Part shown: positions 52,469-61,699 of the stretch, piece by piece
Numbering within the stretch: the first letter of the stretch is position 1
How the letters are laid out: each line of letters starts with the position of its first letter
Assembly (NCBI RefSeq): GCF_029963765.1
Contig: NZ_JALBYU010000001.1
Span: forward strand, 124,001 to 188,000
Source: Pseudomonas sp. UYIF39
GTDB taxonomy: Bacteria > Pseudomonadota > Gammaproteobacteria > Pseudomonadales > Pseudomonadaceae
Direction of reading: 5' to 3'
Length of the DNA: 64,000 nucleotides
Made by a program: the position numbers and the translations under genes
Notes under the pieces: generated by a model
The model's input: only the letters and a program-made list of their open reading frames with translations
What the model was told of the DNA's origin: nothing
Database searches by the model: none

Positions 52469-54091
52469 TCAATTTTTATCCAAATCCACGTTTTTGGTCT
52501 CACGCAAACAGATCATCCCGACGACCAGGCTCACCCCGGTTATCACCACCGGGTACCACAGCCCGTAGAAGATGTCCCCGGTGTACACCACCAAGGCAAA
52601 CGACACCGTTGGCAGGAAACCGCCGAACCAGCCATTACCGATGTGGTACGGCAGGGACATCGAGGTGTAGCGGATACGGGTCGGGAACAGTTCGACCATC
52701 AGCGCTGCCAGCGGGCCGTAGCACATGGCGGAGATGATGATCAGCGCGACGATCAGCGCCACGATCATCGGTTTGTTGATCAGTTGGGTGTCGGCTTTTG
52801 ACGGATACCCCGCCAGGGTCACGGCGCCTCGCAGGGCCGCTTCATCGTAACCATCGAGTTTCACTTCACCGACGCTCACCTGCACGGCGCTGCCGGCAGG
52901 TAGAGCTTCGCTGCTGTAAGGAAGGCCCTGTTTCACCAGGAAGGTTTTGACCTTGTCGCAAGGGCTATCAAATTTCGCCTTGCCGACCGGGTCGAACTGG
53001 AAGGTGCAGGTGGCCGGGTCCGCCAGCACGGTGATCGGTGCCTGACGGCTGGCCTGGTCGATGGCCGGGTTGGCGTAGTGGGCGATGGATTTGAAAATCG
53101 GAAAGTACAGCGCGGTGGCCAGCAGCAGGCCGATCATCAGCACCGGTTTGCGCCCGACCTTGTCCGACAGCCAGCCGAAGAAAATGAAGAACGGTGCGCC
53201 GATGATCACGCTGACGATCAGCAGACTGTTGGCCAGGGCCGGGTCCATTTTCAGGAACTGGGTGAGGAAGAACAGCACGTAGAACTGCGCCGCGTAGAAG
53301 GTCACGGCTTGCCCCGCGTTGATGCTGAACAGGGCGATCAGTACGACTTTAAGGTTTTCCCATTTGCCGAAGGAATCGCGCAGCGGCGACTTGCAGAGCT
53401 TGCCTTCCTCTTTCATTTTCACGAACGCCGGCGACTCGTGCAGGCTCATGCGAATCCAGGTCGAGATGCCCAGCAGAATGATCGAAAACAGGAACGGAAT
53501 CCGCCAGCCCCAGACTTCGAACTGGTCACCGGTGAAGTAGCGGCAACCGAGCACCACCAGCAGCGATAGCAGCAAACCGAGGGTTGCGGTGGACTGAATC
53601 CAGCTGGTGTGGAAGCCGCGTTTACCCATCGGTGCATGTTCGGCCACGTAAGTGGCAGCGCCGCCGTATTCACCGCCCAGGGCCAGGCCTTGAAGCATGC
53701 GCAGCAACACGAGGATGATCGGCGCGGCGATGCCGATACTCGAGTAGGTCGGCAGCAGCCCGACGCAGAAGGTCGCCAGGCCCATGAGGATGATGGTCGC
53801 GAGGAAGGTGTATTTACGCCCGATCATGTCCCCCAATCGGCCGAACACCAAGGCGCCGAACGGCCGCACGATGAAGCCGGCGGCGAACGCCATCAGCGCA
53901 AAGATGAACGCCGTGGTGTCGTTGACCCCGGCGAAAAACTGTTTGCTGATCACCGCCGCGAGGGCGCCATAGAGGAAAAAGTCGTACCACTCGAAGACCG
54001 TCCCGAGCGACGAGGCGAAGATGACTTTCTGGGTTTCCTTGCTGGTGCCCGCGCTGCGCACGGCTTCCAGAGGCTGAACATGTTCTGACAT
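52469..54091 (-). CDS. MHS family MFS transporter (metabolite:H+ symporter)
   Basis: 540 residues, 12 membrane helices. The MHS signatures are FEWYDFFLYGALAAVISKQFF near the start, GRLGDMIGRKYTFL, LLRMLQGLALGGEYGGAATYVAEH and ELFPTRIRYTSMSLPYHIGNGWFGG. An insertion of about 90 residues between helices 8 and 9, with Cys-containing TCTFQFDP, is typical of a sub-branch. GAGGGATACC precedes the ATG; the frame upstream is not coding. It lies between a GMC dehydrogenase gene and lldD, so it likely imports their substrate. Confidence 0.9.
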   Translation of the reverse strand: MSEHVQPLEAVRSAGTSKETQKVIFASSLGTVFEWYDFFLYGALAAVISKQFFAGVNDTTAFIFALMAFAAGFIVRPFGALVFGRLGDMIGRKYTFLATIILMGLATFCVGLLPTYSSIGIAAPIILVLLRMLQGLALGGEYGGAATYVAEHAPMGKRGFHTSWIQSTATLGLLLSLLVVLGCRYFTGDQFEVWGWRIPFLFSIILLGISTWIRMSLHESPAFVKMKEEGKLCKSPLRDSFGKWENLKVVLIALFSINAGQAVTFYAAQFYVLFFLTQFLKMDPALANSLLIVSVIIGAPFFIFFGWLSDKVGRKPVLMIGLLLATALYFPIFKSIAHYANPAIDQASRQAPITVLADPATCTFQFDPVGKAKFDSPCDKVKTFLVKQGLPYSSEALPAGSAVQVSVGEVKLDGYDEAALRGAVTLAGYPSKADTQLINKPMIVALIVALIIISAMCYGPLAALMVELFPTRIRYTSMSLPYHIGNGWFGGFLPTVSFALVVYTGDIFYGLWYPVVITGVSLVVGMICLRETKNVDLDKN

Positions 54092-54171
54092 ATCGGTATC
54101 CCTCACAGTGATTGTTTTTTTTGTTCCACTGTCGGCGCCGGCCTTATGGGCTGGCGTCGCTATTCCTTTGC

Positions 54172-55821
54172 TCAAGAGACTGCGGTCAGTGCTTTTTCGT
54201 CGGGTGCAAAACTCCTTGTGGGTGTTTCCAGGATCAGTTGTGCTGCCTTTTCGGCAATCATCAGCGTAGGCGAACAGGTGTTGCCCGAGGTGATGCGCGG
54301 CATGATCGAGGCGTCGGCGATGCGCAGGCCGGGGATGCCGTGGACCTTGAGCTGCGCATCGACCACTGCGTCCGCGTCGTTGCCCATGCGGCAGGTGCCG
54401 ACCGGATGGAAGATGGTGGTGCCGATGCGGGCGGCGGCTTCGTGCAATTGTTCTTCGCTCTGAAAGCTGTCGCCGGGCAAGTACTCCACCGGTTTGAACG
54501 CTTGCAGGGCCGGTTCGGCGACGATGCGGCGGGTCAGGCGAATGGCATCCGCTGCCACCCGCAAGTCCTCCGGATGGCTCAAGTAATTGGGCTGAATCAG
54601 TGGTGCTTCCTGCGGATCGGTGGAGTGAATCTCGACGCGGCCACGGCTTTGCGGGCGCAGATCGCACACCGACGCCGTGAAGGCGGGGAACGGATGCAAC
54701 GGCTCGCCGAAACGCTCCAGCGACAGCGGTTGAACGTGGTACTCGAGATTCGCCGATGTCTGCTCCGGTCCCGAACGGGCGAAGGCTCCGAGTTGGCTCG
54801 GCGCCATGGACAGCGGGCCGCTGCGGTCATACAGGTAACGCAGGCCCATGCCCATCTTGCCCCACAGACTGCCGGCGATTTGATTCAGTGTGCGGGCGTT
54901 TTCCAGTTTGTAGATCAGGCGCAGTTGCAGGTGATCCTGCAGGTTGCCACCCACGCCGGGCAGTTCATGGGCAACGCCGATCCCCAATCGTTGCAGCAGC
55001 GGACGAGGGCCGATTCCGGAACGTTGCAGGATGCTCGGTGAGCCGACGGAACCGGCGCACAGCACGATTTCCTTGCGCGCCTTGAAGGTTTTCGCCTGAC
55101 CCTGCCAACGCGCACTGACCGCTGACGCACGGCCATTTTCCAGCAGCACGCGGTCGACTTCGACGTCAGTCAGCACGGTGAGATTGGGGCGGTTGCGGAT
55201 CGGTTTGAGAAACGCCTTGGCCGCGTTCCAGCGAATCCCGGCTTTCTGATTGACCTGAAAGTAGCCGCAGCCTTCGTTGTTGCCCTGGTTGAAGTCATCG
55301 ATGCTGGCGATGCCGCTTTGCTCGGCGGCCCTTTGGAAGGCATCGAGAATCGGCCACGACAGTCGCTGACGTTCGATCCGCCATTCCCCGGCGGCGCCGT
55401 GAAATTCCGAGTCGCCGGCAAAATGGTTTTCGCTCTTTTTGAACAACGGCAGCACGTCTTGCCAGCTCCAGCCGGGATTGCCCTGGGCCGCCCAGCCGTC
55501 ATAGTCATCGGCCTGGCCGCGCATGTAGATCATGCCGTTGATCGAGGAACAGCCGCCGAGCACTTTGCCACGCGGATAACTCAGGGCGCGGCCTTGCAGG
55601 CCGGGTTGCGCTTCGGTCTTGAAGCACCAGTCGGTGCGCGGGTTGCCGATGCAGAACAGGTAACCCACGGGAATGTGAATCCACGCATAGTTGTCGCGGC
55701 CGCCGGCTTCGAGCAGCAGCACGCGATGTTGCGGGTTGGCCGACAACCGATTGGCCAGCAAACAACCGGCCGGGCCGGCCCCGACCACGATGTAGTCGTA
55801 TTCATCCAGGGAAGTCTGCAT
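54172..55821 (-). CDS. GMC family alcohol/choline dehydrogenase
   Basis: About 549 residues. It has the N-terminal FAD fold YDYIVVGAGPAGCLLANRLS, GKVLGGCSSINGMIYMRGQ, the GMC signature GSVGSPSILQRSGIGP and the C-terminal HPVGTCRMGNDADAVVD with the active His. It oxidises a primary alcohol to aldehyde with FAD. The choice of start at MQTSLDEYDY rests on GAGGT before it; ATG 55857 is possible. Divergent LysR gene, downstream MHS transporter. It is not BetA, since betB and betI are absent. Confidence 0.88.
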   Translation of the reverse strand: MQTSLDEYDYIVVGAGPAGCLLANRLSANPQHRVLLLEAGGRDNYAWIHIPVGYLFCIGNPRTDWCFKTEAQPGLQGRALSYPRGKVLGGCSSINGMIYMRGQADDYDGWAAQGNPGWSWQDVLPLFKKSENHFAGDSEFHGAAGEWRIERQRLSWPILDAFQRAAEQSGIASIDDFNQGNNEGCGYFQVNQKAGIRWNAAKAFLKPIRNRPNLTVLTDVEVDRVLLENGRASAVSARWQGQAKTFKARKEIVLCAGSVGSPSILQRSGIGPRPLLQRLGIGVAHELPGVGGNLQDHLQLRLIYKLENARTLNQIAGSLWGKMGMGLRYLYDRSGPLSMAPSQLGAFARSGPEQTSANLEYHVQPLSLERFGEPLHPFPAFTASVCDLRPQSRGRVEIHSTDPQEAPLIQPNYLSHPEDLRVAADAIRLTRRIVAEPALQAFKPVEYLPGDSFQSEEQLHEAAARIGTTIFHPVGTCRMGNDADAVVDAQLKVHGIPGLRIADASIMPRITSGNTCSPTLMIAEKAAQLILETPTRSFAPDEKALTAVS

Positions 55822-55942
55822 CCGTGACCTCATGTTGTTGTTCTTGTTGTCGGTCATCCTAGTTGTTAGCTTTCGTCAAAAGAATGTTAGTTTTTGCGCA
55901 GCCGCTGTGCGTTTTTAAACAGCCTCACTTCAAGGACGGTTC

Positions 55943-56839
55943 ATGTTCGACTGGAATGACCTGCGGTTTTTTCTCGAGTTGCAGCGCAGCGGGCGTTTGC
56001 TCACCGCCGCCCGCCGTTTGAACACCACCCACGCCACTGTGGCCCGGCACATCGAGGCCATCGAAAAGAGCCTCGGCACCGCGCTGTTTGTTCAGCATGC
56101 GCAGGGTTATGAGCTGACCCCGGCGGGCGAAGCGTTGCTCAAACATGCCGAAGCCATGGAAAACGTCGCGTTGCTGGCGCAGGAAGAAATTACTCAGTCC
56201 ACGGCACCGCTGGGCAAGATCCGTGTCGGCGTAACGGAAGGGCTAGGCATCATGTTCCTCGCCAGCCGCATGAACGGCTTGTTCGAACGTTATCCGGGGC
56301 TGGAAGTGGAACTGGTGGCGGTGCCGCGCTTTGTCAGCATCCTCAACCGCGAAGCGGAAATCAGCATCCACCTCGAGCGCCCGGCCGCCGACATGCTGGT
56401 CACGCGCAAACTGACTGACTATCGATTGGCGCTATACGCCAGCCAGGACTATCTGGACCGCTCGCCACCGCTGCGCAGCCGCGAAGACCTCGGTCGCCAC
56501 GCCTGGATCGGCTATGTCGATGACCTGTTGTTCAGCCAGGAGTTGATGTTCCTCAACAGCTTCTGCCGCAATCCGCAGGTGGTCTTCCACAGCACTAGCG
56601 TCATCGCCCAGCAACAGGCCGCTCGTTCCGGGTTGGGGATCGCCGTGCTGCCGTGTTACATGGCCAGCGCCGATCCTGGCCTGGTGCCGTTGTTGCCGGA
56701 TGAGAGCATTCAGCGCAGCTATTGGATCAGCACGCGGCGTGAGCTGCACAAATCCGTGCGGTTGCGGGTGTTGTGGGATTACGTGGTGCAGCTTTGTGAG
56801 AGCGAGCAGGATTTATTGCTGGGCCCCAATCCCCTGTAG
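55943..56839 (+). CDS. LysR-type transcriptional regulator
   Basis: 298 residues: HTH (MFDWNDLRFFLELQRSGRLLTAARRLNTTHATVARHIEAIEKSLG) and an effector domain with LEVELVAVPRFVSILNREAEI. It is divergent from the GMC gene, so it likely controls the GMC-MHS-(lldD) unit. AAGGACGG precedes the ATG. Its stop codon TAG is part of the REP sequence CCCCTGTAGGAGC that begins at 56831. Confidence 0.87.
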   Translation: MFDWNDLRFFLELQRSGRLLTAARRLNTTHATVARHIEAIEKSLGTALFVQHAQGYELTPAGEALLKHAEAMENVALLAQEEITQSTAPLGKIRVGVTEGLGIMFLASRMNGLFERYPGLEVELVAVPRFVSILNREAEISIHLERPAADMLVTRKLTDYRLALYASQDYLDRSPPLRSREDLGRHAWIGYVDDLLFSQELMFLNSFCRNPQVVFHSTSVIAQQQAARSGLGIAVLPCYMASADPGLVPLLPDESIQRSYWISTRRELHKSVRLRVLWDYVVQLCESEQDLLLGPNPL

Positions 56840-56920
56840 GAGCAGAGCTTGCTCGCGATGGCGTCAGGTCTGACACACCGCGTTTTCGTTCATCGCGAGC
56901 AAGCTTTGCTCCTACAGGGG
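56831..56920. repeat. REPIN-like inverted repeat (family C)
   Basis: Arms of 30 bp beginning CCCCTGTAGGAGCA on each strand, one mismatch, spacer about 30 bp; the core is the common Pseudomonas REP (GCTTGCTCGCGATG). It overlaps the last three codons of the LysR gene and ends 9 bp before the alkC stop codon on the other strand. Confidence 0.92.
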
Positions 56921-56928
56921 TTCGTGTT

Positions 56929-58032
56929 TCAAGGGATAATTTCGAATGCGGTACTGGCCAGGCGCTCTCCATTCACCAGCACGTGTACGGCGTGTTTGCC
57001 CACGTAGTGTTTGCGGGTGGTGAGTTCCTTGATCTGCTGGCTACGGGCGATGGTCTCGGTCGCCTTGCCGGGAAGCGTCAGCACTTTGAGCTTGAACACC
57101 TTCGCTGATGTGCTGCCGTTGGCTTTGACGTAATCGATGGCGTAGTCAATCACCAGTCGCTGACTGTCCTGCACCGTGGATTTCACGGCGAAGGACAGGG
57201 TGATTTTTTCACCCAGGCGAATCACCGCCGGTTGCACCTTCACATCGATGATCTGGACCTCAGGCTTGCCCCCCGCGCCAATGATCGCCAGCGCTCGTTG
57301 GTTGCCCTGTTTGATCAGGCTGCGCAGGGCATGTTTGGCGATCCAGGCCGTGTGTTTGTTGTCCAGCGACCAGCCTTCGATCAGGTCCAGCACCCATTCG
57401 GGATGATCCTTGGTGATGTCGTTGAGATGGTTGGCCACGGACTTGCGCACGTAGAGGCTGTTATCGGCCTTGAGGTTATCGAGGATCACCGCCGCCAATG
57501 TTGGGTCAGCCTGAATCTGTTCCAGTCGAAACGACCATGGCAGGCGCGGTCGGCTGCCTTCGCTGGCCAGGCGGCGGACGTGTTCGTTTTCGTCCAGGGA
57601 CCAATCGTGCATGACCGCCAGGGAGCGTTCGATGTCGCTGCGCAAGAAATAGCGGATCGCGAACTCCGAGGAGCCGAACGCAGTGAAGTATTTGAGGGCG
57701 TCCATGGATTGTTCGAAGGCATGTCCGCCGTACGTCGCGACGTAATGCGGTAATGAAATGCTGACGAAACCGCTGTTCAGCCGCGGAGCGAGGGCGCGCA
57801 GCACTTCAAGCGTTTCTTCATAGCTCAACGGCAGGACCGCGTGCAGGCACTCGCTGACCCGGGCCATGCGCTGCATGATTGATAAACCGGCAAGCCCGTC
57901 GTTGGCCAGTTTCAGGAAGGCCTTGGCGTTGAACGCGGGATAGATTGCGGTCATCTCGGTGGCGATGTGTTTGAGGCGCTCGGCGTTGAAGATTTCCTTG
58001 AGGGCAGGGGCGGGTTGGTCTGCATTGCTCAT
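56929..58032 (-). CDS. alkC: DNA alkylation repair glycosylase AlkC
   Basis: 367 residues: an N-terminal HEAT-like helical domain (about residues 10-245, with HDWSLDENEHVRRLASEGSRPRLPW and DNLKADNSLYVRKSVANHLNDITKDHPEW) and a C-terminal immunoglobulin-like domain (from IDVKVQPAVIRLGEKITLSF). This pairing distinguishes AlkC from AlkD. It removes 3-methyladenine-type bases without base flipping. The ATG overlaps the stop of the upstream KefC-type gene (ATGA), so the two are coupled. Confidence 0.88.
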   Translation of the reverse strand: MSNADQPAPALKEIFNAERLKHIATEMTAIYPAFNAKAFLKLANDGLAGLSIMQRMARVSECLHAVLPLSYEETLEVLRALAPRLNSGFVSISLPHYVATYGGHAFEQSMDALKYFTAFGSSEFAIRYFLRSDIERSLAVMHDWSLDENEHVRRLASEGSRPRLPWSFRLEQIQADPTLAAVILDNLKADNSLYVRKSVANHLNDITKDHPEWVLDLIEGWSLDNKHTAWIAKHALRSLIKQGNQRALAIIGAGGKPEVQIIDVKVQPAVIRLGEKITLSFAVKSTVQDSQRLVIDYAIDYVKANGSTSAKVFKLKVLTLPGKATETIARSQQIKELTTRKHYVGKHAVHVLVNGERLASTAFEIIP

Positions 58033-59852
58033 CGAGGTGTCCTTATGATCGTTCCCGATTCTTCTTCCAGTTGATCCGACTCAAACAATCTCGCCAGTTC
58101 CACCCGGGCTTCCTGCGCCGTCTGCAATACCTTCGCCGCATCGTCATAAATCGCATGCTGGGCTTCCAGCACTTGCTCGTCGTGATGCTTGAAACGTTTG
58201 ATCCGCGCATCCGCCTGGGCCTGGGTCAGCCCCAGGCCGACCAGCGTGCGCCGGCTCATTTCCAGACTCGAATAATAGGTTTCCCGAATGGCCTCGGCGC
58301 CAAGGTCCACCAGCCGATGCACATGCTGACGGTTACGGGCCCGGGCGATGATTTTGATGTGCGGGTAGAGTTTGTGCACCAACTCGGCGGTCTTGATGTT
58401 GGTGTCCGGGTCGTCGGTGGCAATGACAAAGTATTCCGCCTGCTCGACCTTGGCCGCACTGAGGATCTCCGGGCGCATCGGGTCGCCGTAGAACACCGGC
58501 ACACCGCCAAAACTGCGGGACAGTTCGATGGTTTCCACCGAGGTGTCGAGGGCGACGAATTTGATGTTCTGCGCGCGCAAAATCCGCGCAACGATCTGCC
58601 CCATACGGCCCATGCCAGCGATCACCACGCGTGGCGTGTCGGTATCGATCTCGCGGAATTTCTCCGGCACCACCACCGGTTGAACCTTGGGGCTGACCAG
58701 TCTCGCGCACACCAGCAACAGCAGCGGCGTTACCGCCATGGACAAGGTGATGGTCAGCACCAGCAAGTCATACAGGCGCGGTTCGAACAGTCCCTGGACG
58801 CGGCCGATCTTGAACACCACAAACGCAAATTCACCACCGGCCGCGAGCACGATGCCGAGGCGAATTGCACTGACCTTGCCCAGACCACCCGCCAGCCGAC
58901 CGACAACAAACAGCAGCGGCAGTTTGATTGCGATCAGCAACAGGGTCAGGCCCAGCACCGTGATCGGCGCGCTCAGGAGCAGACTCAAGTTGGCGCCCAT
59001 GCCGACACTGATGAAAAACAGCCCCAGCAGCAATCCCTTGAACGGCTCGATTTGCGCTTCCAGTTCGTGGCGGTATTCGGAGTCCGCCAGCAGCAAGCCT
59101 GCGAGGAACGCCCCCAGCGCCATGGACACGCCGACCAGGTCCATCAGCCACGCCGTGCCGATCACCACCAGCAACGCAGTGGCGGTCGAGACTTCCGCCA
59201 AACCGGTCTTGGCCACCACCCGGAACACCGGGCGCAGCAGATATCGTCCACCGATCACCACCACCGCGATGCTGCCCAGCACGCGCAAGCCGTGATTGAG
59301 GCCTTCGCCAGCGCTGCTGCTGTGATCGCCGCCCGCCAGCAACGGCACCATGGCGATCAACGGGATAGCGGCGATGTCCTGGAACAACAGAATCGCGAAT
59401 GCCAAGCGCCCGTGAGGGCTGGTCAGTTCCTTGCGCTCGGCCAGGCTTTGCAAACCGAACGCCGTGGACGACAGCGCCAGGCCCAAGCCCAGCACGATCG
59501 CGCTGTTCAACGGCTGGCCGAACACAAACAACGCCAACATACCAATCACCGAGCCCGTCAGCAGCACCTGCGCCAGGCCGACGCCGAACACCGATTTGCG
59601 CATCACCCACAGCCGTCGCGGCGATAGTTCAAGGCCAATGATGAACAGCAGCAACACCACCCCCAGTTCGGAAATGTGGCTGACGCTTTGCGGATTGCCG
59701 ATCAGGCCCAGTACCGATGGCCCGATGATCACGCCAGCAAACAGATAACCCAGCACCGCCCCCAGTTGCAGGCGCTTGGCCAAGGGAACGGTGAGCACGG
59801 CCGCGAACAAAAACACGACAGCGGCTTGCAACAGGTTGCCTTCATGGGGCAT
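58029..59852 (-). CDS. CPA2 family cation:proton antiporter, KefC/KefB-like
   Basis: 607 residues: about 12 membrane helices (LGAVLGYLFAGVIIGPSVLGLIG; GLALSSTAFGLQSLAERKEL; FLAGLLLADSEYRHELEAQIEPFKGLLLGLFFISVGM) and a cytosolic TrkA-N domain (VVIAGMGRMGQIVARILRAQ, near residue 410), then an RCK-like helical end. The SSTAF segment carries the ion site. It exports K+ or Na+ in exchange for H+, perhaps under electrophile stress. GGAGTAAGTC precedes the ATG. It is coupled to alkC, suggesting a common alkylation/electrophile response. Confidence 0.87.
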   Translation of the reverse strand: MPHEGNLLQAAVVFLFAAVLTVPLAKRLQLGAVLGYLFAGVIIGPSVLGLIGNPQSVSHISELGVVLLLFIIGLELSPRRLWVMRKSVFGVGLAQVLLTGSVIGMLALFVFGQPLNSAIVLGLGLALSSTAFGLQSLAERKELTSPHGRLAFAILLFQDIAAIPLIAMVPLLAGGDHSSSAGEGLNHGLRVLGSIAVVVIGGRYLLRPVFRVVAKTGLAEVSTATALLVVIGTAWLMDLVGVSMALGAFLAGLLLADSEYRHELEAQIEPFKGLLLGLFFISVGMGANLSLLLSAPITVLGLTLLLIAIKLPLLFVVGRLAGGLGKVSAIRLGIVLAAGGEFAFVVFKIGRVQGLFEPRLYDLLVLTITLSMAVTPLLLLVCARLVSPKVQPVVVPEKFREIDTDTPRVVIAGMGRMGQIVARILRAQNIKFVALDTSVETIELSRSFGGVPVFYGDPMRPEILSAAKVEQAEYFVIATDDPDTNIKTAELVHKLYPHIKIIARARNRQHVHRLVDLGAEAIRETYYSSLEMSRRTLVGLGLTQAQADARIKRFKHHDEQVLEAQHAIYDDAAKVLQTAQEARVELARLFESDQLEEESGTIIRTPR

Positions 59853-60007
59853 GACTTACTCCAGAACTCGGTACGGCGAGGGCGACAAGGATAAAGGCTG
59901 GCGCTTGATGCGTCAGCCACGAACGCTCAGTGTGAGGTTACATTTAGCATCAATTGGTTACATTCATAGGATAAGCTGATCAATCTGCCTGTTCCCGAGT
60001 ACGCATT

Positions 60008-60913
60008 ATGGCCATCAACTTCGACCTGAACGACCTGCAAGCCTTTCGCGCCGTGGTGGAGCAGGGCAGCTTTCGCAAGGCGGCCGACGCGGTGCGCATT
60101 TCCCAACCGGCGCTGAGCCGGCGCATCGAAAAGCTCGAAGACGCCCTCGGTGTGAGGTTGTTCGAGCGCACCACACGCAAGGTCAGCCTGACCCAGGCCG
60201 GACGCGGTTTCATGCCGAGCGTCGAGCGTCTGTTGGACGATCTGGACGTGGCGCTATTGGGCATCAGCGAAGTCGCCTCGACCCGTCTCGGTCACGTCAC
60301 CGTGGCCTGCGTGCCTTCAGCGGCTTACTACTTCATGCCGCGAGTGATCGCCCACTACCATCGGCAGTTTCCACGGATCAAGGTCAAGGTCCTCGATTCC
60401 AGCGCCCACGAAGTGCTGAGTGCGGTGGTCAACGGCGAGGCGGATTTCGGCCTGAGTTTCATGGGCACCCTCGAGGCGGAAGTGGAGTTCGAGCCGCTGG
60501 TACAGGAAGGTTATGTGGTGGCGTGCCGGCGCGATCATCCGTTGGCCGGACGCGCCAGCGTGACGTGGGACGAGTTTTATCAGCAGGACTACATCTCGCT
60601 GGACAAGACGTCCGGCAATCGCTTTCTGCTGGATCAGGCGCTCACGGGCATCGTGCCGCAGCGGTCGAGCATCTGCGAAACCCGGCATGTGACGACGATG
60701 ATTGGTTTGGTCGAAGCGGGGTTGGGCGTGGCAGCGGTGCCCTTGATGGCAAAGCCGGCGGCGGATCACCCGATCCTGACGCGGGTGCCGCTGACCGATC
60801 CGCAGGTGATGCGCAGTGTCGGCTTGATCAAGCGCCGGGGTCGTACCTTGACCCCGGCGGCACTGGAACTGGAACGGCTGGTGGTGGAAATGAAAGTCCA
60901 GGTCAGCGACTGA
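60008..60913 (+). CDS. LysR-type transcriptional regulator
   Basis: 301 residues with HTH MAINFDLNDLQAFRAVVEQGSFRKAADAVRISQPALSRRIEKLEDALG and an effector domain (HVTVACVPSAAYYFMPRVIAHYHRQFPRIKVKVLD). It converges with the ModA-like gene, with an 11-bp overlap at the 3' ends. Position suggests control of the ModA-like/MHS pair, but the regulated promoter (upstream of 63004) is 2 kb away. GAGTACGC lies before the ATG. Confidence 0.87.
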   Translation: MAINFDLNDLQAFRAVVEQGSFRKAADAVRISQPALSRRIEKLEDALGVRLFERTTRKVSLTQAGRGFMPSVERLLDDLDVALLGISEVASTRLGHVTVACVPSAAYYFMPRVIAHYHRQFPRIKVKVLDSSAHEVLSAVVNGEADFGLSFMGTLEAEVEFEPLVQEGYVVACRRDHPLAGRASVTWDEFYQQDYISLDKTSGNRFLLDQALTGIVPQRSSICETRHVTTMIGLVEAGLGVAAVPLMAKPAADHPILTRVPLTDPQVMRSVGLIKRRGRTLTPAALELERLVVEMKVQVSD

Positions 60914-61685
60914 CTGAGTCCAGCCCAGTGGCTTTCACATCCGGTTGAGCGGCGGTGGAGGCCAGGTAATCCAGCAATGCCTTGGCTTGCGCCGGGTGTT
61001 GTGCGCCCACCGGAATGCCAGCAGCAAAACGCGTGACCGACTGCACCGATTCTGGAATCTTCGCCACAAAACTCACGCCCGGCACCGGCAGCAACTCGCT
61101 GACCTGCTGAAAGCCCAGTTGATAGTCGCCAGTGGCAACCACCGAGCCCACCGGGATTTTCGCAACCATCGTCGACTTGGGTTTGAGCTGGTCTTCGATG
61201 CCCAGCCGTTTGAACAATTGTTCCTCGATGTACACGCCACTGGCGCTGTCGGAATAGGCCACGGACTTCGCCTCGAGCAAGGTCTTTTTCAGGCCGTCGA
61301 CAGAGCTGATGTCCGGTTTCGGCGCGCCTTCACGTACCACCAGGCCGATCCGCGAGTCCGCCAACTCGACCCGTGAGGCGGGATCGACTTTGCCTTGCTT
61401 GATCAGGTCATCGAGGGCGTAGCCGACCATGATCACTACGTCAGCTTTTTCACCGCGAGCCAGACGATTGGGAATCGCTTCCGGCGCCTTGCCCATCGAC
61501 GGGCCGAGGGCGGTGTCCAGTGTGTTACCCGTGGAGGCGGCGAATTTCGGGCCGAGAATTTTGTAGGCAGCGGTGAAACCGCCGGAGGTCATCACGCGGA
61601 TCTCTTCGGCCTGGGCGACGGTGCTCAGCCCGAGACCGGCCAGCAAAGCCAGGGCAGCAAAATTGAATAGCTTCTTCATGGTCAT
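60903..61685 (-). CDS. ais: Periplasmic ModA-like protein, probable aconitate isomerase
   Basis: 260 residues with a Sec signal (FAALALLAGLGLSTVAQA) and a molybdate-binding-protein fold (IRVMTSGGFTAAYKILGPKF; NRLARGEKADVVIMVGYALDDL; VAYSDSASGVYIEEQL). No ABC permease or ATPase gene is near. Instead it follows a tricarboxylate-type MHS transporter gene by 14 bp. The aconitate isomerase of Pseudomonas belongs to this ModA-like group and interconverts trans- and cis-aconitate in the periplasm, so this role is favoured. A true binding protein remains possible. Confidence 0.68.
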   Translation of the reverse strand: MTMKKLFNFAALALLAGLGLSTVAQAEEIRVMTSGGFTAAYKILGPKFAASTGNTLDTALGPSMGKAPEAIPNRLARGEKADVVIMVGYALDDLIKQGKVDPASRVELADSRIGLVVREGAPKPDISSVDGLKKTLLEAKSVAYSDSASGVYIEEQLFKRLGIEDQLKPKSTMVAKIPVGSVVATGDYQLGFQQVSELLPVPGVSFVAKIPESVQSVTRFAAGIPVGAQHPAQAKALLDYLASTAAQPDVKATGLDSVSR

Positions 61686-61699
61686 GTGCTCTCAAGGGG

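Noticed and set aside
54092..54667. Upstream extension of the MHS transporter frame
   Set aside because: Overlaps the C-terminus of the GMC gene in another frame; the ATG at 54091 has a ribosome-binding site and matches the family start.
54172..56839. Choline-to-betaine (bet) locus
   Set aside because: The GMC enzyme resembles BetA only at family level, the regulator is LysR type and not BetI, and no betB is present.
58071..59627. A 518-codon open frame opposite the KefC-type gene
   Set aside because: Its composition (Gln, His and Arg rich) is that of an antisense shadow of a membrane-protein gene in high-GC DNA, and the minus-strand gene has a clear family, ribosome-binding site and motifs.
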